Under the pieces are notes generated by a model that did not search any database, was not told the DNA's origin, and saw only the letters and a program-made list of their open reading frames with translations. A DNA stretch of 64,000 nucleotides from CBDATB01 sp965199745. GTDB taxonomy: Bacteria > Bacteroidota > Bacteroidia > Cytophagales > Flammeovirgaceae. Shown one piece after another: positions 44,641 to 53,747 of the stretch (position 1 is the first letter of the stretch; the number at the start of each line of letters is the position of its first letter). The stretch lies in NCBI GenBank assembly GCA_965199745.1, contig CBDATB010000015.1, positions 434,001-498,000 of the forward strand. Direction: 5' to 3'. The position numbers and the translations under genes were made by a program.

Positions 44641-45627
44641 CTACTCTTTCGTACCACTATCCTCTTCCTTACCAGATTCTGCAATAGTATCTCTCATATC
44701 GGTGTCTGCCTGTAAATTTCGCATTCTGTAATAGTCCATAATACCTAAATTACCGCTTCTGAAAGCCTCTGCCATCGCAAGAGGTACTTCGGCTTCTGAT
44801 TCTACCACCTTGGCACGTGATTGCTGCGTTTTAGCTTTCATTTCCTGCTCTGAGGCAACAGCCATCGCGCGGCGTTCTTCAGCTTTGGCTTCGGCAACTT
44901 TTAAGTCGGCATTGGCTTGGTCTATTTGCAGTTTTGCCCCGATATTTGACCCAACATCTATGTCGGCAATATCAATAGAAAGTATTTCAAAGGCGGTACC
45001 CGAGTCGAGTCCTTTTTGTAAAACGAGCTTAGAAATCTGGTCGGGGTTTTCAAGCACCGCTTTATGCGATTGTGCCGAGCCGATAGAAGTAACAATTCCT
45101 TCTCCTACCCTTGCCAGGATAGTTTCCTCACCCGCACCACCAACAAGTCTAGCAATATTGGCACGCACAGTTACTCTTGCCTTAGCAACCAACTGAATAC
45201 CGTCTTGTGCTACAGCAGCTACTGAAGGAGTATTGATCACACGAGGATTAACAGAAGTCTGCACCGCTTCAAAAACATCCCTACCAGCCAAATCGATAGC
45301 CGCCGCCTGCTTAAAGGATAACTCAATATTGGCTTTGTCGGCAGAAATTAAGGCTTTAATAACCGAAGGTACATGACCGCCTGCTAAATAATGCGTTTCC
45401 AAATCGGCAGTATTGAGCTCCAAACCTGCTTTAACTGCCGTGATTAAAGATTCTACAACAATGCGAGGAGGTACTTTTCTGAGCCTCATAAACACCAGAG
45501 AAATTAAGCTAACGCGTACATTAGAAAAAACAGCAGTAATCCATAAGTTAACTGGTATATAATGCAAAAAAACAAAAAACACTACAATGGCGGCTACAAT
45601 ACCACCCAACAGTAGAAAAATTTCCAT
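44641..45627 (-). CDS. floA: Flotillin-like protein FloA
   Basis: Scaffold of membrane microdomains that associates with the inner membrane and influences fluidity and oligomeric complexes. The 328-residue protein starts with a re-entrant hydrophobic segment (IFLLLGGIVAAIVVFFVFLHYIP), then the SPFH-like domain RKVPPRIVVESLITAVKAGLELNTADLETHYLAGGHV, and a long Ala/Glu-rich coiled region (QANADLKVAEAKAEERRAMAVASEQE, in parts). These are the hallmarks of the FloA (former UPF0365) family. It follows the NfeD gene, its usual partner, after 47 bases. Confidence 0.95.
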   Translation of the reverse strand: MEIFLLLGGIVAAIVVFFVFLHYIPVNLWITAVFSNVRVSLISLVFMRLRKVPPRIVVESLITAVKAGLELNTADLETHYLAGGHVPSVIKALISADKANIELSFKQAAAIDLAGRDVFEAVQTSVNPRVINTPSVAAVAQDGIQLVAKARVTVRANIARLVGGAGEETILARVGEGIVTSIGSAQSHKAVLENPDQISKLVLQKGLDSGTAFEILSIDIADIDVGSNIGAKLQIDQANADLKVAEAKAEERRAMAVASEQEMKAKTQQSRAKVVESEAEVPLAMAEAFRSGNLGIMDYYRMRNLQADTDMRDTIAESGKEEDSGTKE

Positions 45628-45674
45628 AATTACTTTAAGTTAGTGAATAAAAAAACAAAAAACAAATACTTTAC

Positions 45675-46148
45675 TCATTCGGATAACTCTTCAACAAATA
45701 CCTTAGTCCCTTTTATCTGTACTATTTTAACTTTTTTACCTGAATCAATCCAATTTCCATCTATCGAATGTACTTCCCTGAGTTCGTCATCAAAATCCAC
45801 TTCACCTATTGATTTGATAGTAGAAACGGCTACTCCCACCTCTCCTATAGTTAGTTGCCTTTCTTGGTCGTTAACTTTACTATCTATTGTTTTTTGCAAA
45901 GAGAAACGCTCCCAAACCCCTGAGTGAAAGCTGTAATAAAATGCTGCTATACTTGCAAATAGGCTAATACCTAGAGTACATGTTCCTATAATTGCCCCAA
46001 AGTAATTATAACTCATATAGATACCGTAACCCATACTCAGGCAACCCATGATGCCTACTATGGTAGTACCCGGAATAAAAATCACTTCGAGGACGAGCAA
46101 GGCCAATCCAAAGGTAAGTAATAAACCAACTGTAAGCCACTCAGCCAT
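45675..46148 (-). CDS. NfeD-family membrane protein
   Basis: A 157-residue protein. Preferred start MAEWLTVGLLLTFGLALLVLEVIFIPG at 46148; an open frame continues upstream to 46256 but that extension overlaps the end of the CPBP gene. Three membrane helices come first, then a C-terminal OB-fold (IGEVGVAVSTIKSIGEVDFDDELREVHSIDGNWIDSGKKVKIVQIKGTKVFVEEL, in parts), the classic NfeD module that pairs with flotillins. It precedes floA on the same strand. Confidence 0.88.
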   Translation of the reverse strand: MAEWLTVGLLLTFGLALLVLEVIFIPGTTIVGIMGCLSMGYGIYMSYNYFGAIIGTCTLGISLFASIAAFYYSFHSGVWERFSLQKTIDSKVNDQERQLTIGEVGVAVSTIKSIGEVDFDDELREVHSIDGNWIDSGKKVKIVQIKGTKVFVEELSE

Positions 46149-46191
46149 AAATAATTGATAGTTTAGTTTTAGTATTACAAGCTTAAACGCT

Positions 46192-47118
46192 TTAAAAATG
46201 CATTTTCTGCCAAAATGCAAAAAACTCCATCGACCAGGCCAAAGTAAGATGCACAACTACTCCGGCAAAAATACTTCTACTATAATAAGCGATGATACCG
46301 AGCAGATACCCGCCAAAAAAAGAACTTATCGCCTCACCCATTGGTTTGCCAAAATGCAAAAAACAATAAGTAACTGCCATAGATATCACTGCCTCCTTAC
46401 CCACCCAGCGCATCAGCCAAACTACCATTAAACCACGAAAAAGTAACTCTACAGCCACAAAAGAAGCTCCGTAAGCAGTTTCATAAGATAGTACAAACAG
46501 CCACTCGGGCAGTTGATAATATTGAGAAGAAATATTGGCCTTATAAGTCGGATAGTAACTGGTAAAGTCTTCGAAAAAAGAGGCAATAAATGCAATAAAA
46601 ACCGCCCCTGCGAATAAATAAAAATAGGGACTCCAGTTGATATGTAAGTTACTCAAACCAAAGAAATGAGCCTTTTCTTTAAATACTCGCTCAACAATAA
46701 AACTGCCAATCAAAGCTACAAGTAGCTGAAATAGCTGGTGCGCAATGGACTTAAAAATGTAGTGCTGTGACGTATTGAAATGAACATTCAACCATTTCAT
46801 GTGTCCCCAATAGCCGGCGTAAACTGCCAATATAATTATGATAATACCACTTCTAATCAGCACATTACGATTGAAATAAAAGTCTCTTTTTGCGAAATAT
46901 GCAATCCATAAAGTACCGTAGTAAGCACTACCATACAGTAAAATATAATAAAATAAACGCAAGGCTTCACTTCTCTCCTTATCAATCACACTATTTTCCA
47001 GATCGACCTGATAATTAAGCCACACAGAAAAGGTCAGAAACAAAAAAATAGCTCCATAATATGGAAAAGAATAAGTGTCTTTTATAAAGTTCTTTAGACA
47101 GACGATGAGTGAATACAT
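46192..47118 (-). CDS. CPBP-family membrane protein, active site incomplete
   Basis: A 308-residue polytopic membrane protein (about eight helices). The C-terminal third matches the CPBP (Abi/CAAX-protease-like) domain: VAVELLFRGLMVVWLMRWVG, YCFLHFGKPMGEAISSFFGGYLLGIIAYYS and VHLTLAWSMEFF. The family motif EExxxR is V-E-L-L-F-R here, so the catalytic Glu in first position is Val, and the last HxxxN motif reads H-L-T-L-A. Proteolysis is therefore doubtful. It lies upstream of NfeD/FloA and may share their transcript; a -7 box is 45 bases upstream of its ATG. Confidence 0.72.
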   Translation of the reverse strand: MYSLIVCLKNFIKDTYSFPYYGAIFLFLTFSVWLNYQVDLENSVIDKERSEALRLFYYILLYGSAYYGTLWIAYFAKRDFYFNRNVLIRSGIIIIILAVYAGYWGHMKWLNVHFNTSQHYIFKSIAHQLFQLLVALIGSFIVERVFKEKAHFFGLSNLHINWSPYFYLFAGAVFIAFIASFFEDFTSYYPTYKANISSQYYQLPEWLFVLSYETAYGASFVAVELLFRGLMVVWLMRWVGKEAVISMAVTYCFLHFGKPMGEAISSFFGGYLLGIIAYYSRSIFAGVVVHLTLAWSMEFFAFWQKMHF

Positions 47119-47162
47119 TGAAGGTTACGCTTTATCGCATGTTTGAAATAATATGCCTACAC

Positions 47163-47170
47163 CAAAGGTA
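47163..47170 (-). promoter_or_regulatory. -7 box for the CPBP-NfeD-FloA operon
   Basis: TACCTTTG on the minus strand, an exact TAnnTTTG match 45 bases before the CPBP ATG. The -33 region is not a clear match. Confidence 0.5.
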
Positions 47171-47252
47171 AGCAAGCAAAAAGAAATACAGATAAAAAAC
47201 ACAAAAAAGGTCAATTCGAATGCTTAAAAATTTCTCACTTTTCACTTTTCAC

Positions 47253-47260
47253 TATCTTTG
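47253..47260 (+). promoter_or_regulatory. -7 box for thiL
   Basis: TATCTTTG, an exact and commonly used form of TAnnTTTG in this phylum, 30 bases before the thiL ATG. Together with the minus-strand box at 47163 it forms a divergent promoter pair. Confidence 0.6.
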
Positions 47261-47289
47261 CAGTACTCAAAAAAAACCTTATTAAAGAT

Positions 47290-48318
47290 ATGAAAAAAAA
47301 CAAAACATTAAACGATCTAGGCGAGTTCGGGCTAATTAATCATATCAGTAAAGATATAAAAACATACCAGAAAAGTACTAAAAAAGGTATTGGTGACGAC
47401 GCTGCGGTGATTGGAGAAGGCGAGCTATTGACATTAGTTTCTACAGACTTACTGCTGGAGGGTGTTCACTTCGATCTATCGTATGTTCCTTTAAAACACC
47501 TCGGATACAAAGCAGTAACAGTTAATCTGTCAGACATTACTGCCATGAATGGAAACCCTGAACAAATCACAGTGAGCCTAGCACTCAGCAACCGTTTTGG
47601 TTTAGCAGCTGTTGAAGAGTTGTATAAAGGCTTTCGTAAAGCCTGCGAGCAATATCAAGTCGACCTGATAGGCGGGGACACCAGCACCTCTATATCCAAT
47701 TTAATGATCTCTGTCACAGCTTTGGGTAGTACTCTACAAAAAAATATAACTTACAGGAATACCGCCAAAAAAAACGAAATTATCTGCGTAAGCGGTGACT
47801 TGGGTGCAGCGTATATCGGCTTACAAATTCTGCAGAGAGAAAAACAAGTTTTTTTAGCTGACCCTAATATGCAGCCGGATTTAACTGATAAGGACTACGT
47901 TATTGGTAGGCAACTCAAGCCCGAAGCCCGCACAGATATTGTAAAAATGCTTGAAACCCTTCAAATTATTCCGAGTGCTATGATAGATATTTCTGACGGA
48001 CTAGCCTCAGAACTCATGCATATTTGTAGCCAATCGAAATTAGGGGCTGTTATTTATGAAGACAAAATTCCTATTGATAAAGAAACTTATCAAATTGCCA
48101 CAGAAGAATTCAAAATACCCCTAAGTATTTGCGCACTTAACGGCGGCGAAGATTATGAATTACTTTTCACTATTAGGCAAAAAGATTATGAAAAAATTAA
48201 AAATCACGAAGATATTTCTTTCATAGGCTACACAACAGCACCAGAAGAAGGCATCAAGCTAGTCACCAGAGCTAAGCAATCAGTAGATATTAAAGCGCAG
48301 GGGTGGAAACACTTTTAG
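47290..48318 (+). CDS. thiL: Thiamine-monophosphate kinase
   Basis: Phosphorylates thiamine monophosphate to the active diphosphate. The 342-residue protein has the AIR-synthase-like fold: the metal-binding motif KGIGDDAAVIG near residue 34, LVSTDLLLEGVHFDL, AVTVNLSDITAMNGNPEQ, LIGGDTSTS, the ATP-side MIDISDGLASEL and the C-terminal LNGGEDYELLFTI. All are standard for ThiL. Other thiamine genes are not in the window. Terminates 35 bases before the stop of the convergent enoyl-CoA hydratase gene. Confidence 0.95.
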   Translation: MKKNKTLNDLGEFGLINHISKDIKTYQKSTKKGIGDDAAVIGEGELLTLVSTDLLLEGVHFDLSYVPLKHLGYKAVTVNLSDITAMNGNPEQITVSLALSNRFGLAAVEELYKGFRKACEQYQVDLIGGDTSTSISNLMISVTALGSTLQKNITYRNTAKKNEIICVSGDLGAAYIGLQILQREKQVFLADPNMQPDLTDKDYVIGRQLKPEARTDIVKMLETLQIIPSAMIDISDGLASELMHICSQSKLGAVIYEDKIPIDKETYQIATEEFKIPLSICALNGGEDYELLFTIRQKDYEKIKNHEDISFIGYTTAPEEGIKLVTRAKQSVDIKAQGWKHF

Positions 48319-48353
48319 GCGTTGATATGAGTAGCTTATTGATTTGCGCTAGT

Positions 48354-49127
48354 TTATATTCCTGTAAAGTTCGCTTTCCTTTTAGCAAGAAATGCACTTG
48401 TACCCTCTTTAAAGTCTTTTGTCTTACAGCAATTAGCAAAAGCATTGGCTTCCATACCGTAGTTTTTACCGCTAGTAGCGGCATGAATACAGTCGATGGC
48501 ATGAGACACGGCAATAGGTGCTTGAGTGAATATTTTCTCAGCAATTTTTCGACACTTTTCCATGACTCTTTCTGCTGGTACTACATGATTGACCAAAGCA
48601 ATTTTTTCTGCTTCCCTTGCATTAATCATTTCGCCCGAAAGAATCAACTCAAAAGCCTTTCCTTTGCCTACAAGCTCGGTGAGTCTTTGTGTACCGCCGT
48701 AGCCTGGGATGATGCCCAGTTTGACTTCGGGTTGACCGAAGTGGGCACTCTCCGATGCCACTCTGATATGGCAAGCCATCGCCAACTCGCAACCGCCCCC
48801 CAAAGCAAAGCCGTTGACTGCAGCAATGATCACTTTATGGCAATAAGCTATTTTTTCAAAAACTTTTTGTCCTCTCTCTGAGAGCTTTCTAGCATCTAAA
48901 TCATTGAGGCTTAAAAACTCTGATATATCAGCACCCGCCGCAAAAGCCTTTGTTCCTGCACCTGTAATAATTACTCCTTTAATATTTGTGTTATCATATA
49001 CTTCTCCCAGCACGGTGTCTAGCTCGCTAATAGTTTCTTTATTTAAGGCATTTAGCTTGTTAGCTCTGTTGATAGTAATCGTCAGTAAGCCTTTGTCGAG
49101 TTGGGTCAATAAATTGTTGAGAATCAT
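48354..49127 (-). CDS. Enoyl-CoA hydratase
   Basis: Crotonase-fold enzyme that hydrates trans-2-enoyl-CoA in beta-oxidation. The 257-residue protein has both catalytic glutamates in typical positions: E114 in GFALGGGCELAMACHI and E134 in GQPEVKLGIIPGYGGTQRL. The oxyanion-hole segment is AFAAGADISEF. Family members with these residues are hydratases, though specificity (short chain, crotonyl, methylglutaconyl) is not readable. Single gene on this strand, followed upstream by patatin after 60 bases. Confidence 0.9.
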   Translation of the reverse strand: MILNNLLTQLDKGLLTITINRANKLNALNKETISELDTVLGEVYDNTNIKGVIITGAGTKAFAAGADISEFLSLNDLDARKLSERGQKVFEKIAYCHKVIIAAVNGFALGGGCELAMACHIRVASESAHFGQPEVKLGIIPGYGGTQRLTELVGKGKAFELILSGEMINAREAEKIALVNHVVPAERVMEKCRKIAEKIFTQAPIAVSHAIDCIHAATSGKNYGMEANAFANCCKTKDFKEGTSAFLAKRKANFTGI

Positions 49128-49187
49128 TTTTAAAATTGGCGATAAATAATTAAAATTTTGTAAGTGTATGTGTTCAGTATAATTTTT

Positions 49188-49946
49188 TTAACACCTCAAT
49201 ACCTTCTGTTTTGCTACTTGATAGCCTATTTGATAAAGTCGCTCTGCTTGACGGAAAGAAAGTGTGCTTAGCACTGAAATTCTTGGCGATTCGATAAGAA
49301 TATCACAAAGCCTTCTGGATTCGAGCTGATTTTGGTTCACCAGAATCATTAGGCTTCGTTCAAGTATCTTTTTATAATTTTGTACTTTGAAGTTAGTTTC
49401 TGTAAAGTTAGTATTTATACCGACAACTTGTCTGCATTGCGGTTTTAATATTTTTACAGGCATATTATCTGTCAAGCCACCATCTACGTAAACATTTCCC
49501 GCTATTGTTACAGGCTGAAAAATAACAGGGATGCTACAAGCTGCAATTAATACTTTAATGAGCTTGCCCTCACTGAAGTAGCGGACAGAACCGTTTTCGA
49601 TATTTGTACAATTAACAAATAAGGGTTTTTGTAAATCTTCAAACTTTTCGGGTAATTGTGTGGCGAGTATTTTTTCTACTTTGGCTAGTGTGAATAAACC
49701 CTTGGAAAAAATAGCCGGGTCAAAAACCTGTAAGTATTTTAGTTTCGATAGTAAGTCAAATATTTTTTGTGGTGAATGCCCTGCACAATATAATGCTGCT
49801 ACTATTGCTCCTGAGCTAGTACCAGACAATACATCGGGTTTCATCTCTACTTCTTCAAGGGCTTTTAAAGCACCGATGTGAGCAATACCCCTCGCTCCTC
49901 CACCCGAAAGACATAGACCTGTTTGATATATTATTTTCTCTGCCAT
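49188..49946 (-). CDS. Patatin-like phospholipase
   Basis: A 252-residue cytoplasmic lipid acyl hydrolase of the RssA/patatin type. The glycine-rich oxyanion loop is LCLSGGGARGIAHIGAL near residue 15, the nucleophile elbow is LSGTSSGAIVAAL (G-T-S-S-G) and the catalytic Asp is in VDGGLTDNMPV near residue 155. All catalytic elements are present. Substrate is probably phospholipid or neutral acyl lipid. It has its own promoter and is divergent from a DUF885-type gene. Confidence 0.92.
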   Translation of the reverse strand: MAEKIIYQTGLCLSGGGARGIAHIGALKALEEVEMKPDVLSGTSSGAIVAALYCAGHSPQKIFDLLSKLKYLQVFDPAIFSKGLFTLAKVEKILATQLPEKFEDLQKPLFVNCTNIENGSVRYFSEGKLIKVLIAACSIPVIFQPVTIAGNVYVDGGLTDNMPVKILKPQCRQVVGINTNFTETNFKVQNYKKILERSLMILVNQNQLESRRLCDILIESPRISVLSTLSFRQAERLYQIGYQVAKQKVLRC

Positions 49947-49977
49947 AGTAGCTGAATTAGTGCATAACCTTAATAGT

Positions 49978-50006
49978 CAAATATATGGCTTTTATAGAAA
50001 CAACAA
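49978..50006 (-). promoter_or_regulatory. Promoter for the patatin gene
   Basis: TATATTTG (49978-49985, minus strand, exact TAnnTTTG) with TTG 18 bases upstream (50004-50006), 32 bases before the ATG. Confidence 0.6.
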
Positions 50007-50106
50007 CAAAAAACTGTAATTAGTAAAATGAAAGAAATAATTTTAGCAAATTTGTTGCTCTTAAATAGCCCGAAGAGGTTTCCTACCTATCTGTAGCATT
50101 TTTATT

Positions 50107-51960
50107 ATGTTGAAAACTAAAAGGCAATTGCAGCCGTATTTTTGGACCACTGTCAGGTATCTACTGCTAATAGTAATTGTGTCGGCTTTGGGCTGGGTCA
50201 TCAATTTATTATGGTATAAACCTTTTAATATCAATTTGTTCTACGAACGCACCTTTTTAGAATACGGCAGAGAGCGTCCAGAGCTTTTAACTCAGATACA
50301 CTATTATGAGTTACTTGGCATGGGGGGGCATAATAGCCGACTGAACGATGTATCTGATAAGCAGCAGACCAAAGATTTTGAAGTAGCCATTAAATATTTT
50401 GAAATGCTCAGCAGCTACAAAAGAGCTGAGCAAAATAAAGAGCAGCAACTATCCACAGAAATCCTCGATTATTATTTTCAGGATAAAATATTACACCAGC
50501 AGTTTTTGTATCATGACTACGCCATAGACCACCTGACAGGTTTGCAGGTTAATTTCCCTCTTTTTATGCTGCATTATCATCAGATTAATGATATTAAAGA
50601 TGCTGAAAATTACCTCAAGTGTTTATCTCTGGTTAGCAAAAAAATCAAGCAAACTATTCAAGGCATCTTGATTAGAGAAGAGTATCGGGCAATACCACCA
50701 AAAGCTATTTTGAAGCAATGCATTGAACAAATCAGGCGTTTTATCAGAGGGGGAGTATATGAAAATATATTGTATCACGATTTTAAAAAAAAGCTATCAC
50801 AACTAAAAAATATTTCGCAACAAGCCCGTAACGAATACCTCTATGACGTGAAAGGTGAAATAGAAGACAACGTGATACCAGCTTTCCTGAATCTGGCTAA
50901 AGAGCTAGCTAAAGTCGAAGCTATTGATGCAGGCGAAGTGGGCGTATCGAAATTTGACGATGGTGAATATTTCTACGCTTACCTATTGCAGAAATACTTA
51001 ACTGTCGACCAGCTAGCAATAACTGTCTCGCTCACGACTGACAGTCTGATAAGCCTAGCCCAGCAACAGATAGATTTGGCACAACGGGAAATTGATAAAA
51101 TTTCTGACCAATTAGCTATGGATAAAGACTCTAACGTATTATTTGACACAATCAATACGAATAGATTTTTTTTTTACGAAAACAATAATCACGGCAAGTT
51201 AGCCTATTTGTCTGACTTCAGCCGCCTAATTAAGAAATACAAAAATTTATCTGCTCAATACTTTGATATTGAAAATATATCAGACTCTGTTCACTTAGCT
51301 TTTATGTGGGATTTTCAAGAACGTTTTTTACCTCTTTATACCTATTATCCCGGCAGTTTGAAAAACACCAAACCTGCAATTTTTTATATTAATTTTTATG
51401 ATACATGGCAGCACGCAAAATATACCTTAGCCACCGCAGTAGTCAGATATATTTTTCCCGGATTACACCTCCAAATGTGCATACAGCAACAAGCTGACCA
51501 TTTACCCACTTTCAGGCGGGCCTTTTCTTTCCACGCTTTTAATGACGGTTGGCAACTTTATGCACTTAAGCTCGCTTGCGAAGAAGATATGTTTGAAGAT
51601 ATTTATAGTGTGTTGTTTGCCTACTATACCCATATAATAAGTGCTTACAAACTTATTATCGATATTAAAATCAATAAAGAAAAATGGACGAGGAAACAAT
51701 CGATTGATTACCTCATAGAACAAACTGGCTTGCCGCAGAGAGCTGCGAAAATTGCTGTTGACGAATGTATTGTTAAGCCAGGTAAAGCACCTGCTGCCTT
51801 AGTAGGTTATGCTAAGATAATGGAGTTAAGAAAAATTGCTAAAAGCAACTTAGGTAAAAAATTTATGTTGAAAGATTTTCATCGCGCCCTTTTGAAGAAC
51901 GGGTCTGTGCCTCTACACGTGATAGACAAAGCTATGCAAGAGTATATGCAAAGTCATTAA
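50107..51960 (+). CDS. DUF885-family protein lacking the metal-binding motif
   Basis: A 617-residue protein with one N-terminal membrane helix (residues about 16-36) and a long helical extracytoplasmic domain of the DUF885 type. Family members carry HExxPGHHxQ; here the aligned segment is R447-Y-I-F-P-G-L-H454-L-Q, so both the first His and the Glu, and the first His of the HH pair, are gone. The downstream EGWALYxE block is D-G-W-Q-L-Y-A-L. PGxHLQ, FHAFNDGWQLYALKLACEEDMF and the position of the match make the family likely, but metallopeptidase activity is not expected. The frame is intact, so the protein is probably retained for another role. Confidence 0.65.
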   Translation: MLKTKRQLQPYFWTTVRYLLLIVIVSALGWVINLLWYKPFNINLFYERTFLEYGRERPELLTQIHYYELLGMGGHNSRLNDVSDKQQTKDFEVAIKYFEMLSSYKRAEQNKEQQLSTEILDYYFQDKILHQQFLYHDYAIDHLTGLQVNFPLFMLHYHQINDIKDAENYLKCLSLVSKKIKQTIQGILIREEYRAIPPKAILKQCIEQIRRFIRGGVYENILYHDFKKKLSQLKNISQQARNEYLYDVKGEIEDNVIPAFLNLAKELAKVEAIDAGEVGVSKFDDGEYFYAYLLQKYLTVDQLAITVSLTTDSLISLAQQQIDLAQREIDKISDQLAMDKDSNVLFDTINTNRFFFYENNNHGKLAYLSDFSRLIKKYKNLSAQYFDIENISDSVHLAFMWDFQERFLPLYTYYPGSLKNTKPAIFYINFYDTWQHAKYTLATAVVRYIFPGLHLQMCIQQQADHLPTFRRAFSFHAFNDGWQLYALKLACEEDMFEDIYSVLFAYYTHIISAYKLIIDIKINKEKWTRKQSIDYLIEQTGLPQRAAKIAVDECIVKPGKAPAALVGYAKIMELRKIAKSNLGKKFMLKDFHRALLKNGSVPLHVIDKAMQEYMQSH

Positions 51961-52125
51961 AATTATGATTTATGAATTAAGGATTAAAAATTTCAGACAA
52001 AATGCTGTGCTGAATAACCAATACTGCTTGGCTTATTCTTACTGTTTTTTTAATCCAGCACTCACCTTAATATGCAAGCAAAAATATAGAGTAGCTTTGC
52101 TTTTTCAGCCCTTTGCATAAACAGT

Positions 52126-53568
52126 TTAAAAAGCTGCTTGTTGCGGTGTTCTAGGAAATGGAATTACATCACGAATATTGTACATACCTGTCACAAACTG
52201 AACAAGCCGCTCAAAACCCAAACCAAAACCACTGTGCGGAGCAGTACCAAATTTCCTTAATTCGAGATACCACCATAATTCTTTTTCCGAAATATTCATT
52301 TGTTTAATTCGCGCAATCAATTTTTCATAGCTTTCTTCCCGTTGCGAACCACCAACAATTTCTCCGATACTAGGGAAAAGTATATCCATCGCTCGCACGG
52401 TTTTGCCATCATCGTTTTGTTTCATATAAAAAGCCTTAATATTTGCTGGATAATCGGTAACAACAACTGGCTTTTTAAAGTATTTTTCCACTAAATAGCT
52501 TTCATGTTCCGACTGCAAATCAACACCCCATGCTACGGCAAACCGAAATTTTCTTTTCTTATGAGGCTTGGATGCCAATAATATATCGATGGCTTCAGTA
52601 TAAGTAATCTGTTGGAAACCATTTTTTATAATAAAATTAAGTCGCTCCAATAGCCCTATTTCATTGCGTTTATTTTGTGGTTTGCTTTTCTCCTCTTGCG
52701 CAGCCCGCTCGTCGAGAAGTGCCAGGTCATCAGAGCAATGCTCAAGCACGTAATTAATTAGGTACTTTACAAACTCTTGAGCAAGCTCAATACTATCTTG
52801 TAGCTCGTAAAAAGCCATCTCTGGCTCTATCATCCAAAATTCAGCTAAATGACGGGCAGTGTTAGAGTTTTCAGCCCTAAATGTAGGACCGAATGTATAG
52901 ACTTCTCCTAAAGCAAGTGCGCCAGCCTCGGCTTCGAGTTGCCCCGATACTGTCAGATGGGTTTCTTTAGCAAAGAAATCTTGCGTATAATCTATTGCAT
53001 TTGTGTTATTTCTGTTTAGCGGTGGGTGCTTAGGGTCGATAGTAGTTACTCTGAACATCTCTCCTGCCCCTTCTGCATCCAACCCAGTGATGATGGGCGT
53101 ATGTAAATGTAGAAAACCTTTGCTATTAAAAAAGTCATGAACAGCAAAAGCTAGCGTATGCCTAATGCGAAAAACTGCCCCAAAAGTTTGTGTCCTAAAG
53201 CGTAAATAGGCTTTTTCTCTCAGAAATTCCATACTGTGTCTTTTGGCTTGTATAGGGTAAATTTCTGGGTTAGCTTCACCCAAAATACTGAGATCAGTGG
53301 CTAATATTTCTATCTTTTGCCCCTGTCCTTGTGAGGCAACCACTTCACCTATAACCGACAGACATGCACCAGTAGTAATTTTTTTAATCAGCTCAGGGGC
53401 ATATTTTTCATAATCTATTACTATCTGTATATTCAATGCTGTTGAACCATCATTGAGAACAATAAAGCGGTTACTTCTGAAAAAGCGTACCCAACCACTA
53501 ATATACACTGCTGCGCCTATCTTGGGCGATAGTAGTAAATCTTTAATTTTAATCCTCTTACTATTCAT
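52126..53568 (-). CDS. asnS: Asparagine--tRNA ligase
   Basis: Class IIb aminoacyl-tRNA synthetase. The 480-residue protein has an N-terminal OB-fold anticodon-binding domain (AVYISGWVRFFRSNRFIVLNDGS), motif 2 as TFGPTFRAENSNTARHLAEFWMIEPE, and motif 3 as GFGLGFERLVQFVTGMYNIRDVIPFPRTP. The phrase EFWMIEPEMAF is typical of AsnRS rather than AspRS. The insertion between motifs 2 and 3 is the usual one in the phylum. Single gene. Confidence 0.96.
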   Translation of the reverse strand: MNSKRIKIKDLLLSPKIGAAVYISGWVRFFRSNRFIVLNDGSTALNIQIVIDYEKYAPELIKKITTGACLSVIGEVVASQGQGQKIEILATDLSILGEANPEIYPIQAKRHSMEFLREKAYLRFRTQTFGAVFRIRHTLAFAVHDFFNSKGFLHLHTPIITGLDAEGAGEMFRVTTIDPKHPPLNRNNTNAIDYTQDFFAKETHLTVSGQLEAEAGALALGEVYTFGPTFRAENSNTARHLAEFWMIEPEMAFYELQDSIELAQEFVKYLINYVLEHCSDDLALLDERAAQEEKSKPQNKRNEIGLLERLNFIIKNGFQQITYTEAIDILLASKPHKKRKFRFAVAWGVDLQSEHESYLVEKYFKKPVVVTDYPANIKAFYMKQNDDGKTVRAMDILFPSIGEIVGGSQREESYEKLIARIKQMNISEKELWWYLELRKFGTAPHSGFGLGFERLVQFVTGMYNIRDVIPFPRTPQQAAF

Positions 53569-53747
53569 TGGCTTGTTGAAAATCTAAAGCGATTTTGCCT
53601 TGAAAGCTAAAAATATTTATGCAAGTAGTAGGCTTCTGAACAAGTTCGCTTAATAGCCATTGCTATTATATTGAAAGCAAATACAAAGTAAAATCATTTT
53701 GTCTTTATATTCAAAAGAGCCAATTCCACAGCAGTTGCTTATTTAGT

